DNA from: Hymenobacter gelipurpurascens
GTDB taxonomy: Bacteria; Bacteroidota; Bacteroidia; Cytophagales; Hymenobacteraceae
Assembly: GCF_900187375.1 (NCBI RefSeq)
Contig: NZ_FYEW01000001.1
Location: 2,604,001 to 2,668,000 of the forward strand
Direction of reading: 5' to 3'
DNA: 64,000 nt
Shown here: positions 53,676 through 62,566 of the stretch, piece after piece
Numbering within the stretch: the first letter of the stretch is position 1
How the letters are laid out: each line of letters opens with the position of its first letter
The notes under the pieces: generated by a model
The model's database searches: none
The model's input: the letters and a program-made list of their open reading frames with translations, nothing else
What the model was told of the DNA's origin: nothing
Position numbers and translations under genes: made by a program

Positions 53676-54605
53676 ATGAATAGCCTCAGCAGGACAAAAA
53701 AAGCATGGAGCTTGAAGCGCCTATTCCTGCTAGGCCTAGCGCTCGTTTTTGCGGTGGCCGTTCTGGTGCTACTTCCGAAATGGAAGCAATCCTCAGATAA
53801 CGGCGGGCAATTGCCACGTGAGCCGTTCCGCATTGCTGGCAACCTCTACTACGTGGGCACCCGGGACGTTACCTCCTTCTTACTCACCGGCCCCAAGGGC
53901 CACGTGCTGATTGATGGTGGCTACCCTGGCACCGCCCCTATGATTCTGAAAAGCATAGCCACGCTAGGCTTCAATATCAAGGATGTCAAGCTTCTGCTTA
54001 ACTCTCATGCCCACATTGACCATGCAGGTGGCCTAGCCGCATTGCAGCAGGCTTCGGGAGCACAATTATGGGTGAGTGAGGCAGATGCCGCTTTGGTTTC
54101 CTCAGGGGGAGTTAGCGCCCGGAACATGGCCCCGGTGAACGGGCTGATATACCTCGGCATCATGCGGTATCCTGCGCCCCGCATAGACCACCAGTTCCGG
54201 GATGGGGCCCAGATCAGCTTAGGTCCCATCCGCCTTACGGCGCACGTCACGGCGGGCCACACGCCTGGCTGTACCACTTGGGCGTTTCCAGTGCAGGAAG
54301 GCGACCGGGAGCTGCTAGTAGTCAGTGTAGGCAGCCTGTCGTTGCCCATGCCTCCTTCTCTCTTTAATTGGAAATATGATGCGGCCTTGCGGCAGGAGTT
54401 GGAGCGCAGCTATGCCACGCTCCGCAGCTTACCCGCCGACATCTACCTCTCCTCCCATGCGCGTGCTTTCAGTTTGAAACGCAAGTTTGAGGAGCGCGCC
54501 TCAGCCCCCACCCCCGTAGCTCCCTTCCTCGACCGGGCGGGCTATCTGGAAGACATACACAAGGCAGAAGTGGCCTACCACAAAGCGCTGCAGGAGCAAC
54601 AGTAG
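53676..54605 (+). CDS. Subclass B3 metallo-beta-lactamase-like enzyme
   Basis: 309 residues. The N-terminus has one hydrophobic helix (about 14-33) that may be a signal anchor. All zinc ligands of subclass B3 are visible: HAHIDH (His111, His113, Asp115, His116), His195 in TAGHTPGCTTW and His261 in LSSHARAF. The loop VVSVGSLSLPM matches the B3 segment where Ser replaces the Cys of B1 enzymes. Likely hydrolyses beta-lactams including carbapenems, or a related cyclic amide. It has its own promoter with a palindromic operator. Confidence 0.92.
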   Translation: MNSLSRTKKAWSLKRLFLLGLALVFAVAVLVLLPKWKQSSDNGGQLPREPFRIAGNLYYVGTRDVTSFLLTGPKGHVLIDGGYPGTAPMILKSIATLGFNIKDVKLLLNSHAHIDHAGGLAALQQASGAQLWVSEADAALVSSGGVSARNMAPVNGLIYLGIMRYPAPRIDHQFRDGAQISLGPIRLTAHVTAGHTPGCTTWAFPVQEGDRELLVVSVGSLSLPMPPSLFNWKYDAALRQELERSYATLRSLPADIYLSSHARAFSLKRKFEERASAPTPVAPFLDRAGYLEDIHKAEVAYHKALQEQQ

Positions 54606-54672
54606 TTGCCTCCATATACAGTTCACGTAGCGCTTACCCAGAAGTTATTCAGCAACTCTAGGCACACCCGAT

Positions 54673-55917
54673 ATGAAAGCCGAAGTACTCCAAAACCTAG
54701 ACAACCCAAGGCAGCTGGAAAAGCTCTACCGCGACAACCGAGCTACGTTTAAACGGGAGTTTAATTCTGTATATCCTAGCATTCAGGAAAACCCGGTAGC
54801 GCAAATCTGGAATGAGCGGCTCAATTATGAGGGCGATGGAATTTCCTGGGGCGCCGGTCGGGAGGTGGTGTTTGTACTTCTGGCTGCTAGTATCGCTGGC
54901 GTTATTGCCAAACTCCCGGAAATATTCGGGCTACAACCAGATTACTTCTATCCGCGCAATATTGCTTTTATCGTTTTTCCGCTGCTGACTATTTATTTCG
55001 CCTGGAAGCAAAAACTGCCTGCTACGTCTGTAGCAATTATTACACTTATAATAGTAGCATCAGTTATCTACATTAATTTATTGCCTCGCAACGACCGGAG
55101 CGATACCTTAATACTGGCCTGCATTCATCTGCCTTTGCTCCTGTGGGCAGTGCTGGGCTTTGCTTACGTGGGGAATGCGCCGATGAGCACGAATCGGCGC
55201 CTGGACTTCCTGCGCTACAATGGCGACCTAGTGGTGATGACCACTATTATTCTGCTGGCCGGCGGCCTGATGAGTGCCATTACCATCGGCCTATTCAGCC
55301 TGATTGGCCTGCGGATCGAAAATTTCTATATGTCATACATAGGTGCCTGGGGAGCCGCCGCTGCCCCCATCGTTGGGACTTATTTAGTGCAAACCAACCC
55401 TCACTTGGTTAATAAAGTGTCGCCAATAATTGCCAAAATATTCACCCCTTTGGTCTTAGTGATGCTTGTTATTTATCTGGGGGCAGTCGTGTACACAGGC
55501 AAAGACCCCTATAACAACCGCGACTTTTTACTGATCTTCAATATTCTCCTGATTGGCGTAATGGCACTCATTGCCTTTTCGGTGGCTGAATCCTCAAAAA
55601 GCGCCACCCGAAAATTCGAGAATTACTTATTGCTAGGCCTATCTATTGTTACTATCCTGGTGAACGGCGTGGCACTTTCCGCTATAGTATTTCGAATATC
55701 GGAGTGGGGGATTACGCCCAACAGGTTGGCAGTGCTTGGTGGAAACGTGCTGATTTTATTTAACCTGCTGGTAGTGGCCTACCACTTGTTTAGAACTGCG
55801 AAAGACCCGAAAGAAATTACGAGTGTGGAGAATAGCATCGTGTCTTTCCTACCGATGTATGGGCTATGGGCCGCGCTAGTGGTGTTTGTTTTCCCTCTGG
55901 CTTTCCACTTCAGATAA
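54673..55917 (+). CDS. Polytopic membrane protein (DUF4153-like)
   Basis: 414 residues with about ten hydrophobic helices between residues 60 and 412. The first 55 residues are soluble and charged. The sequence is similar in appearance to DUF4153 membrane proteins of Bacteroidota, but I am not sure of the family. The gene is more AT-rich than its surroundings. It lies 67 bp after the beta-lactamase gene with no terminator between them, so it is probably in the same transcript. Confidence 0.65.
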   Translation: MKAEVLQNLDNPRQLEKLYRDNRATFKREFNSVYPSIQENPVAQIWNERLNYEGDGISWGAGREVVFVLLAASIAGVIAKLPEIFGLQPDYFYPRNIAFIVFPLLTIYFAWKQKLPATSVAIITLIIVASVIYINLLPRNDRSDTLILACIHLPLLLWAVLGFAYVGNAPMSTNRRLDFLRYNGDLVVMTTIILLAGGLMSAITIGLFSLIGLRIENFYMSYIGAWGAAAAPIVGTYLVQTNPHLVNKVSPIIAKIFTPLVLVMLVIYLGAVVYTGKDPYNNRDFLLIFNILLIGVMALIAFSVAESSKSATRKFENYLLLGLSIVTILVNGVALSAIVFRISEWGITPNRLAVLGGNVLILFNLLVVAYHLFRTAKDPKEITSVENSIVSFLPMYGLWAALVVFVFPLAFHFR

Positions 55918-56217
55918 GGCGCTGCTAATGCACTTCCCCAAGTGACGTGAGGTGTATTCTCCAAGCACCACACAGGACCGCACAATACACTGTTAAGTAG
56001 GGATTTTACACAGTCCCTTAATGAAGCCTTAGAATTTACTTTGAAATACAAAGTTCTTTTATTTACTTGTAGCTGCTAACCCAAGGATCCTTGTTGACTC
56101 TGCCTGCAGGTACCGCAAGCACTTTAGCCGCTGCTTTACTAGGCCAGTGCAAGCTCCAAAGAGCCGTTAGCATCCCCTTTTGAGACTTTTAAAACATCAA
56201 CTTAGTCCACTACTATT
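55918..56217. other. Intergenic region before the paired membrane proteins
   Basis: No gene. It contains the second ACTTTG-N5-CAAAGT palindrome at 56038-56054. Confidence 0.6.
56038..56054. promoter_or_regulatory. Operator-like palindrome, second copy
   Basis: ACTTTGAAATACAAAGT has the same 6-5-6 layout as the site at 53599-53615 and is likewise followed by nCTTTT. No clear TTG/TAnnTTTG pair surrounds it, so its promoter is unclear. It lies 163 bp upstream of the next gene. Confidence 0.6.
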
Positions 56218-56787
56218 ATGACACTCTCTAAAAGCATTCTGCGCGTAGCCTTAGGCACGGGGCTCCTGCTGCTCATCCCCCTGACGGCAAAACTATTTCT
56301 CTCTGATATGCTCTGGACTCTAAGCGACTTCGTTTTCGCTGGCGTCCTGCTTTTCGGCGCAGGTATGACGTTTGTTCTCATTGCACGCATGAGCAACAAT
56401 GCCGCATACCGGCTGGGAGCCGGTGTGGGAGTGGCCGCAGGCCTATTGCTGCTTTGGGCGAACATGGCCGTAGGCCTAGTTGGGAGCGAAGATAACCCCG
56501 CCAACCTGCTCTACGTCGGGGTGCTAGCAGTTGCTCTCATTGGATCACTTGTGGCGCGCTTTCGGCCGCTGGGCATGTCCAATGCCATGTTTGCCGCCTC
56601 GCTTACCTACGTGGTGGTAACAGCCATAGCCCTGTTTGTCTGGAAGCCTACGGGTGCTGCAGCTGAGCCCAATGTTCACCTGCTGAATGTATTGGTAGCG
56701 AATGGCGTCTTTGCCGCCATCTGGGCCGTTTCGGGTTGGCTGTTCCGCCGCGCCAGCACCAGCAGCCTGAACCAGCAACTGGCCTAG
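56218..56787 (+). CDS. Small membrane protein, paralogue 1 (GSEDNPANLLY motif)
   Basis: 189 residues with about six hydrophobic helices. Residues near 90 read VGSEDNPANLLYVGVLAV, a motif shared with the next gene (IGSEDNPANLLYAGVLAV). I know of no function for the family. The stop is formed by CTGGCCTAG. It lies 50 bp upstream of its paralogue. Confidence 0.7.
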   Translation: MTLSKSILRVALGTGLLLLIPLTAKLFLSDMLWTLSDFVFAGVLLFGAGMTFVLIARMSNNAAYRLGAGVGVAAGLLLLWANMAVGLVGSEDNPANLLYVGVLAVALIGSLVARFRPLGMSNAMFAASLTYVVVTAIALFVWKPTGAAAEPNVHLLNVLVANGVFAAIWAVSGWLFRRASTSSLNQQLA

Positions 56788-56837
56788 CAGCGCAGCTTAT
56801 TACACAGTATCATCTCTAACCCTAATCTAGTATTCCA

Positions 56838-57302
56838 ATGACCATATCTCACTTGGTGCTGGCTGGCATCGCGCTGCTTCTCATGGGGCTCTTTTATTTG
56901 CTGATAGCTAGCCGGGGCCGCACTGGTGCCTATAAACTGGCCGTCGTCGTCGTCGTGGCTGCCTCCCTCCTACTAGTGTGGGGCAACCTGGCGGTGGGCT
57001 TCATCGGCAGCGAAGACAACCCCGCCAACCTGCTGTATGCTGGGGTGCTGGCCGTCGGCTTCATCGGGGCCGTTTTGGCGAAACTACAGCCGCTCGGTAT
57101 GGCAAAGGCCATGTTTGCCACGGCTCTTGCGCAGTTTGCCGTTCCTTTCGTGGCCATGGCCATCTGGCGGCCCGAGCTTAACTTGGGTGTGCTGTGGGTG
57201 ATTGCGCTGAATACCGTTTTCGCCGGTCTGTGGGTGGCAGCAGGGTTGCTTTTTCGGCGGGCAGATGCTGCTGGTGAAGGTTTGGGCCGGGCGGTGGCCT
57301 AG
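56838..57302 (+). CDS. Small membrane protein, paralogue 2 (GSEDNPANLLY motif)
   Basis: 154 residues, four to five hydrophobic helices. It shares GSEDNPANLLYAGVLAVGFI and AMAIWRPELNLG with the previous protein, which has an additional N-terminal helix region, so they are tandem paralogues. The stop is formed by GTGGCCTAG (AVA*). Function is unknown. Confidence 0.7.
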   Translation: MTISHLVLAGIALLLMGLFYLLIASRGRTGAYKLAVVVVVAASLLLVWGNLAVGFIGSEDNPANLLYAGVLAVGFIGAVLAKLQPLGMAKAMFATALAQFAVPFVAMAIWRPELNLGVLWVIALNTVFAGLWVAAGLLFRRADAAGEGLGRAVA

Positions 57303-57631
57303 CAGAACAGCAAACCTAAATATAGTATTGACCAACAAGCGAAACCGGACTACAACTACAGAGGTTGCAGGCCGGTTTTGCTTGCTACGCCAACTGCTGT
57401 CGATGCACTGATAATGTGTAGCATATAGAATAAACCTGTTTCCTCTCTCAGCTATGCCTATTTGACTTTGCACAATGCTGTATCAATCCAGATCAAGACA
57501 ATATGACTTATAAAAATGATATAAATTCATTGATAACAGCCAAAAAGTCAGCAAAAGATCTTCTGCACCCCGTTTGCTAAGCATCTCGTAGAACTTCTTA
57601 CCCGAAGCACCTACCTAACGACTTAGCAATC
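57303..57631. other. Intergenic region upstream of clpB
   Basis: No gene. The left part holds a hairpin (57336-57384). The right part is AT-rich (ATAAAAATGATATAAATTCA); I see no CIRCE element and no convincing heat-shock promoter. Confidence 0.6.
57336..57384. terminator. Terminator-like hairpin after the membrane protein pair
   Basis: CAAGCGAAACCGG (57336-57348) pairs with CCGGTTTTGCTTG (57372-57384) with one mismatch. Confidence 0.55.
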
Positions 57632-60247
57632 ATGAACTTCAATAACTATACGATCAAGGCACAGGAGGCCGTGCAGAAGGCCACCGAGATTGCCGGGGGC
57701 AATCAGCAGCAAGCCATTGAAACCGGCCATTTGCTCAAGGGCCTCTTCCAGAGCGACGAGAATGTGCTGTCGTTTCTGGCTAATAAGCTGGGGGCAAACC
57801 TCAATATCCTCACGCCCCGCCTCGATGCACTGGTAATGGGCTACCCCAAAGTAAGCGGGGGCTCGCCCTACCTCTCCAACGAAGCCGCCGCCGCTTTGCA
57901 GCGCGCTACCGGCTTTCTGAAGGAGTTCGACGATGAATATGTATCGGTGGAGCACTTGCTACTGGGGCTGCTGGGCGGTAAAGACGCCGTAGCTACCCTG
58001 ATGAAGGACGCCGGCTTCAATGAGAAAGACCTGAAAGCTGCTATCAAGGAGCTGCGCGGGGGCCGCAAGGTAACTTCGCAAACTGCCGAAGACCAGTACC
58101 AGAGCCTCAACCGCTACTCCCGCAACCTCAATGAGCAGGTGCGCACCGGCAAGATGGACCCAGTTATCGGCCGCGACGAGGAAATCCGGCGCGTACTCCA
58201 GATTCTGAGCCGCCGCACCAAGAACAACCCCGTGCTGCTCGGGGAGCCTGGCGTAGGTAAAACCGCCATTGTGGAGGGCTTGGCCCAGCGCATTGTGGCC
58301 GGCGACGTGCCCGAGAACCTCAAGGACAAAATCATCATGTCCCTGGACATGGGTCTGCTCATTGCGGGCGCCAAGTACAAAGGTGAGTTTGAGGAGCGCC
58401 TCAAGTCTGTTATCAAGGAAGTAACCGACTCCGAAGGCCAGATCATCCTGTTCATCGACGAGATGCACACCCTCATCGGGGCCGGCGGTGGCGGTGAAGG
58501 TGCCATGGACGCAGCTAACCTGCTCAAGCCTGCCCTGGCTCGCGGCGAGCTGCACTCCATCGGGGCTACTACCCTTAAGGAGTACCAGAAGTACATTGAA
58601 AAGGACAAGGCCCTGGAGCGCCGTTTCCAGGCTGTAATGGTAGATGAGCCCAGCATTGAGGACGCCATCAGCATCATGCGCGGCATCAAGGAAAAGTACG
58701 AGCTGCACCACGGCGTACGCATTACCGATGATGCTGTAATTGCTGCCGTAGAGCTCAGCTCGCGCTACATCACCGACCGTTTCCTACCCGACAAAGCCAT
58801 CGACCTGATGGACGAAGCCGCCGCCAAGCTGCGCATCGAGCTGAACTCTATGCCCGCTGAGCTGGATGAGGTGCAGCGCCGTATTATGCAGCTGGAAATT
58901 GAGCGCGAAGCCATCCGTCGTGAAGATAACCGCGACCGGGAAGCCGTGCTCAGCAAAGAGCTCAGCGAGCTAACCGCCAAGCGCGACACCCTGAAAGCGC
59001 AGTGGGAAAACGAGAAATCGGCTCTCACCAGCATTCAGACCGAGAAGGAAAACATTGAGCGCTACAAGCTGGAAGCCGACCAGGCCGAACGCCAGGGCGA
59101 CTACGGCCGCGTGGCGGAGCTACGTTACGGCAAGATTCAGGAGGCTGAAGCCAAGCTGAAAGTCCTGCAGGATGAGGCCAACGAAAACAAAGACGGTGGC
59201 ACCATGCTGCAGGAAGTGGTAACTCAGGAGGACATTGCAGAGGTAGTGGCCAAGTGGACCGGTATTCCGGTGAGCAAGATGCTGCAGTCGGACCGCGAGA
59301 AGCTGCTGAACCTGGAGCAAGAGCTGGGCAAGCGCGTAGCCGGCCAGAGTGAGGCCATTGCGGCTATTTCGGATGCGGTGCGCCGCTCCCGGGCGGGCCT
59401 ACAAGACCCTAAGCGGCCCATCGGCTCGTTCATTTTCCTGGGCACTACCGGCGTGGGTAAAACCGAGCTGGCCAAGGCCCTGGCCGAGTACCTGTTCAAC
59501 GATGAGAACAGCATGGTGCGCATCGACATGAGCGAGTACCAGGAGCGCCACGCCGTGTCGCGCCTGATTGGCGCGCCTCCCGGCTACGTGGGCTACGATG
59601 AGGGTGGTCAGCTGACCGAGGCCGTGCGCCGCAAGCCGTACTCCGTGATTCTGCTCGACGAGATTGAGAAGGCCCACCCCGATGTGTTCAACATTCTGCT
59701 GCAAGTGCTGGATGATGGCCGCCTCACCGACAACAAAGGACGAGTGGCGAACTTCAAGAACACCATCATCATCATGACCTCGAATACGGGCGCTGACATC
59801 ATTCAGAAGAACTTCAAGGAGCTGAATGAGTACAACCACGACGAAGTGGTGGACCGCACCCGCGACGAAGTAGTGGAGCGCCTGAAGCAGCACATGCGCC
59901 CTGAGTTCTTGAACCGCATCGACGAGATTGTGATGTTCCAGCCGCTCAAGCGCAAGGAAATCCGCAAGATCGTGGACATCCAGTTCAAGCAGATTCAGCA
60001 GCGCCTGGAAGAAGCCGGCATTCGGCTGGAGGCCACCGACGAGGTGCTCGACTTCCTCGGTGAGCAGGGTTTCGACCCGCAGTTTGGCGCTAGGCCACTC
60101 AAGCGCGTGCTCCAGCGCCTGGTGCTGAACGAGTTGTCGAAAGACATTCTCTCGGGCCGCGTAACCAAGGACGCTGTGGTGGAAGCCGTGCTGGAAGACG
60201 GCCACCAGATCCGCTTCAACAACGTGGAAATTCCGGCTGTTGGGTAA
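57632..60247 (+). CDS. clpB: ATP-dependent disaggregase ClpB
   Basis: 871 residues, the full ClpB layout: double-Clp N-domain (about 1-145), first AAA+ domain with [13 protein letters not shown], a long coiled-coil middle domain (about 400-525, charged heptads such as [20 protein letters not shown]), and second AAA+ domain with [13 protein letters not shown] and ending [13 protein letters not shown]. The M-domain separates ClpB from ClpC and ClpA. It resolves aggregated proteins with DnaK. Transcribed alone; strong terminator follows. Confidence 0.97.
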   Translation: MNFNNYTIKAQEAVQKATEIAGGNQQQAIETGHLLKGLFQSDENVLSFLANKLGANLNILTPRLDALVMGYPKVSGGSPYLSNEAAAALQRATGFLKEFDDEYVSVEHLLLGLLGGKDAVATLMKDAGFNEKDLKAAIKELRGGRKVTSQTAEDQYQSLNRYSRNLNEQVRTGKMDPVIGRDEEIRRVLQILSRRTKNNPVLLGEPGVGKTAIVEGLAQRIVAGDVPENLKDKIIMSLDMGLLIAGAKYKGEFEERLKSVIKEVTDSEGQIILFIDEMHTLIGAGGGGEGAMDAANLLKPALARGELHSIGATTLKEYQKYIEKDKALERRFQAVMVDEPSIEDAISIMRGIKEKYELHHGVRITDDAVIAAVELSSRYITDRFLPDKAIDLMDEAAAKLRIELNSMPAELDEVQRRIMQLEIEREAIRREDNRDREAVLSKELSELTAKRDTLKAQWENEKSALTSIQTEKENIERYKLEADQAERQGDYGRVAELRYGKIQEAEAKLKVLQDEANENKDGGTMLQEVVTQEDIAEVVAKWTGIPVSKMLQSDREKLLNLEQELGKRVAGQSEAIAAISDAVRRSRAGLQDPKRPIGSFIFLGTTGVGKTELAKALAEYLFNDENSMVRIDMSEYQERHAVSRLIGAPPGYVGYDEGGQLTEAVRRKPYSVILLDEIEKAHPDVFNILLQVLDDGRLTDNKGRVANFKNTIIIMTSNTGADIIQKNFKELNEYNHDEVVDRTRDEVVERLKQHMRPEFLNRIDEIVMFQPLKRKEIRKIVDIQFKQIQQRLEEAGIRLEATDEVLDFLGEQGFDPQFGARPLKRVLQRLVLNELSKDILSGRVTKDAVVEAVLEDGHQIRFNNVEIPAVG

Positions 60248-60261
60248 TTATCATTATTAAC

Positions 60262-60300
60262 AAAAAGCCCCGCTGGCAGTATGCTAGCGGGGCTTTTTTT
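60262..60300 (+). terminator. Terminator after clpB
   Basis: AAAAAGCCCCGCT pairs with AGCGGGGCTTTTT, followed by further T. Confidence 0.92.
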
Positions 60301-60333
60301 GCTAGTATTAGACCTTAAAATATATCTATCTCC

Positions 60334-60717
60334 ATGAAAGCTGTAGTTCGAGTATTACTTCTAGTTGTATCGATTCTGATTTTTGATCATGCCAGCACTT
60401 GGGCGCAAAGTACGCCTCCTGCAGAACCCTCCAGCAGTAGCTCCGGCGAGATAGCCGTTATGCGCGTGTATGAAGGACGCGGTTCTTATGGTTCTCGAAT
60501 TGTAGTGGCCTACGAGAATGGTAAAGTTGATGAAGAACAGTTCAAGGATTTCAAAGGGGAATTCAGCACTAGCATGACTCAGAAAGTGCAGGTTGCCATA
60601 TCTAAATTATACAAAGCCGGCTACGTGCTGCTACAGGCATCCGGCGGCGGCATGAGCGAAACAAATGTGTATACCAATTTGGTAATTATTGAAACCTTCG
60701 TTTTTCGGAAGCCCTAG
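60334..60717 (+). CDS. Small secreted protein of unknown function
   Basis: 127 residues with a signal peptide ending near TWAQ. The mature part shows EIAVMRVYEGRGSYGSRIVV and TNLVIIETFVFRKP at the end, with a mixed alpha/beta look. No family recognised. It is on the plus strand and convergent with the following small-protein cluster. Confidence 0.65.
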   Translation: MKAVVRVLLLVVSILIFDHASTWAQSTPPAEPSSSSSGEIAVMRVYEGRGSYGSRIVVAYENGKVDEEQFKDFKGEFSTSMTQKVQVAISKLYKAGYVLLQASGGGMSETNVYTNLVIIETFVFRKP

Positions 60718-60756
60718 AACATGTTTTCACCCACGCATCAGCTGTATGTAGGTGAC

Positions 60757-61233
60757 CTATAAGATGGCCCGTTCCAGCATCATAGTCAGGCGCCGATGAA
60801 GCTGGCGCTGCACCCGTTTCGGGAGGGGCTGATGCTGTTCATATAGCCTAACTGCTTCCCTCTCCCGCTCCTTCGAGTTCCGGCCCCAAGTGCTTGGGCC
60901 AAGGATTGCCAGGGCCACGCTACTGAAACCGCCTAGTACTGCTCCTACAGCAGGCCAATCGGAGGTTGTATCGGGCTGCCCGGTACCGAATATATCAATA
61001 TAGAACTCAATTTGAGACCCCGAATAGGCGGCAACTCCTGCCAGAACAGGTGCTAGGCCAGTCATAACCCGGCCCCGACGGCGGTTGGCCAGAAACAGGC
61101 TGTGTAGCGCCTGCAGCGTATCGGCGCGGGTGAATACCCGGGGGGTGCTGGCCGCCGGAGGAAGCGTTTGAGACTGCGCCTCGGTTGTAGAGAGTAGCAG
61201 TAGGCCTGTCAGCCATCCTATCAGCGCTTTCAT
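60757..61233 (-). CDS. Small secreted/envelope protein, member 1 of a three-gene family
   Basis: 158 residues with a signal peptide. Then PRVFTRADTLQALHSLFLAN, RRRGRVMTGLAPVLAGVAAY, a hydrophobic helix around GGFSSVALAIL, and a basic tail with VRLYEQHQPLPKRVQRQLHR. The same order is seen in the pseudogene at 61363-61830 and, more loosely, the gene at 61962-62402. Function is unknown; one or two membrane helices are likely. Confidence 0.7.
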   Translation of the reverse strand: MKALIGWLTGLLLLSTTEAQSQTLPPAASTPRVFTRADTLQALHSLFLANRRRGRVMTGLAPVLAGVAAYSGSQIEFYIDIFGTGQPDTTSDWPAVGAVLGGFSSVALAILGPSTWGRNSKEREREAVRLYEQHQPLPKRVQRQLHRRLTMMLERAIL

Positions 61234-61237
61234 AGAG

Positions 61238-61282
61238 AATTTAAATAGAGTTTATATAATATATAGGTTTTCTATTTAAATT
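61238..61282. promoter_or_regulatory. AT-rich inverted repeat in the promoter region of member 1
   Basis: AATTTAAATAG (61238-61248) and CTATTTAAATT (61272-61282) form an 11-bp inverted repeat around an AT-rich centre, directly upstream of the minus-strand gene starting at 61233. Confidence 0.45.
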
Positions 61283-61308
61283 ACCTCCCTCCTATTTCCC
61301 TACATGCC

Positions 61309-61345
61309 AAAAGCCCTGCCAGCGTAATGCCGACGGGGCTTTTTT
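61309..61345. terminator. Terminator-like hairpin
   Basis: AAAAGCCCTGCC..GGCATTACG-type stem is weak, but AAAAGCCC and GGGGCTTTTTT flank a central stem and a T-run follows on the plus strand; on the minus strand it would follow the pseudogene at 61363-61830. Confidence 0.55.
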
Positions 61346-61362
61346 ATTCGTGGTTGGTTCTG

Positions 61363-61830
61363 CTAATCAAGCAGTTCTTTCAGCCTATTGTGGAGCTGGC
61401 GCTGTATGTGTTTTGGTAGTGGCCTACGCTGCTCATACAGCAACAGCATCTTCTGCTCAGCTTCTTTGGAATTTCCCAGCCACGAATCCGGACCGCATAC
61501 CACTAGCAAAACACTCCCTATGCCACCTGCAAAAGCCATAACAATAGCCGAAGTTGAGGCATAATCAGGTTACGAGCTAGTCAGCAAATTGGTGCTTCCC
61601 ATAGGTATTTGTGACCATCCATACACAGTAGTACCAACGGCAATTGGTGCCAAGGCAGTCATAGTCCGGCCGCGGCGGCGGTTCTTGAGAAACACACGAT
61701 GCAAGCCTTCCAGGGTATCGGCATGGGTGAAGACGCGGGGCGCTACGGGGGCGGGCGCTAGTGCCTGGCTGTGGCCCGCAAACGAGTAGGCCAGTAGCAT
61801 GCCTAGCAGCAAAGCAGGGAGTGTTTTCAT
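61363..61830 (-). pseudogene. Small secreted protein, member 2, broken by one in-frame stop
   Basis: The first 86 codons (signal peptide, PRVFTHADTLEGLHRVFLKN, RRRGRTMTALAPIAVGTTVY) end at TAA at 61570-61572. The same frame then continues for 68 codons to TAG at 61363-61365 and encodes GPDSWLGNSKEAEQKMLLLY, EQRRPLPKHIQRQLHNRL, clearly matching the tail of member 1 (GPSTWGRNSKEREREAVRLY, EQHQPLPKRVQRQLHRRL). In member 1 the aligned position before Pro-Asp is Gln, so a single CAA to TAA change explains the break. Either a fresh nonsense mutation, a read-through stop or a base-call error. Confidence 0.85.
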
Positions 61831-61961
61831 AAAGGATATCTATACCTGATGAGCTGTAGGATAGTACTCAAACCCTGTTTTCGCGCAACCCTGAGGCTAT
61901 CTGCACTGCTAGTACCGGCCCAGTGAAGCCAGCGCCAACTCAGTTTGGCTATAGCAGCCCT

Positions 61962-62402
61962 TTACTTTTTGCGGGAGCCACGCTGGGTTAGCAGAGGCAG
62001 CCAGGCGGCCACATCCTCGGGCAAAGGCTGCCCATTTTCCAGCTGGGCCATTAGCTGCCGCTCGCGCTTGCGGCTGAAACGCACCAACCCCATGGCACCC
62101 ATTACGGCGGCGCTTGTGCCCACACTGGCGTTTATGCCGGTGCTCCAGTCGGCATCACCTCTGACGGCATAGCTGGTAGCGCCTCCTATTAGCAGACCGC
62201 CGCTAACCGCTCCAACAGTGCTAGCCAGCCGACCCCACTTAAACAGCTTATGCACTTGCTGCCGCAGGCTATCGGGCAAAGGTCTGGGCACGGCTACCGG
62301 CGCAATTGTGGTGGTGGGCGTTATGACCGGGGTGGTCTGCTGGGCAAAACCAGTGCTGATACTCGCCGCGAAAAGCCCGAGGGCTACTAGGGTATTTTTC
62401 AT
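61962..62402 (-). CDS. Small secreted/envelope protein, member 3 of the family
   Basis: 146 residues with a signal peptide ending near GFAQ. It keeps the general order of members 1 and 2: PLPDSLRQQVHKLFKWGRLA, a glycine-rich hydrophobic stretch VGAVSGGLLIGGATSYAV, a second helix region, and a basic tail with RERQLMAQLENGQPLPEDVA. Similarity is weaker than between members 1 and 2. Function is unknown. Confidence 0.65.
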   Translation of the reverse strand: MKNTLVALGLFAASISTGFAQQTTPVITPTTTIAPVAVPRPLPDSLRQQVHKLFKWGRLASTVGAVSGGLLIGGATSYAVRGDADWSTGINASVGTSAAVMGAMGLVRFSRKRERQLMAQLENGQPLPEDVAAWLPLLTQRGSRKK

Positions 62403-62566
62403 ATCGTTGGGTTGGTTAAAAATAAGTTCAGCTAACCGATTACAGCATCGTACTGGTACACATCAGTGGTTATGTTCCTTCACCTGACTAAGGGTGGTAT
62501 GTAGGTGTTGCCGACTGGTATTGGTAGTGCTTGCCAAGCGCCACTAGGCCTAGCAGGATCGAGTGG

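Noticed and set aside
53676..54605. Possibility that the MBL-fold protein is a glyoxalase II or lactonase
   Set aside because: The HAHIDH pattern with Asp, the GHTPGCTTW segment and the VGSLSLP loop are those of subclass B3 beta-lactamases, though activity is unproven.
61363..61830. Frameshift in the second small-protein gene
   Set aside because: Checking codon by codon shows the tail continues in the same frame after the TAA, so this is a nonsense change and not a frameshift.
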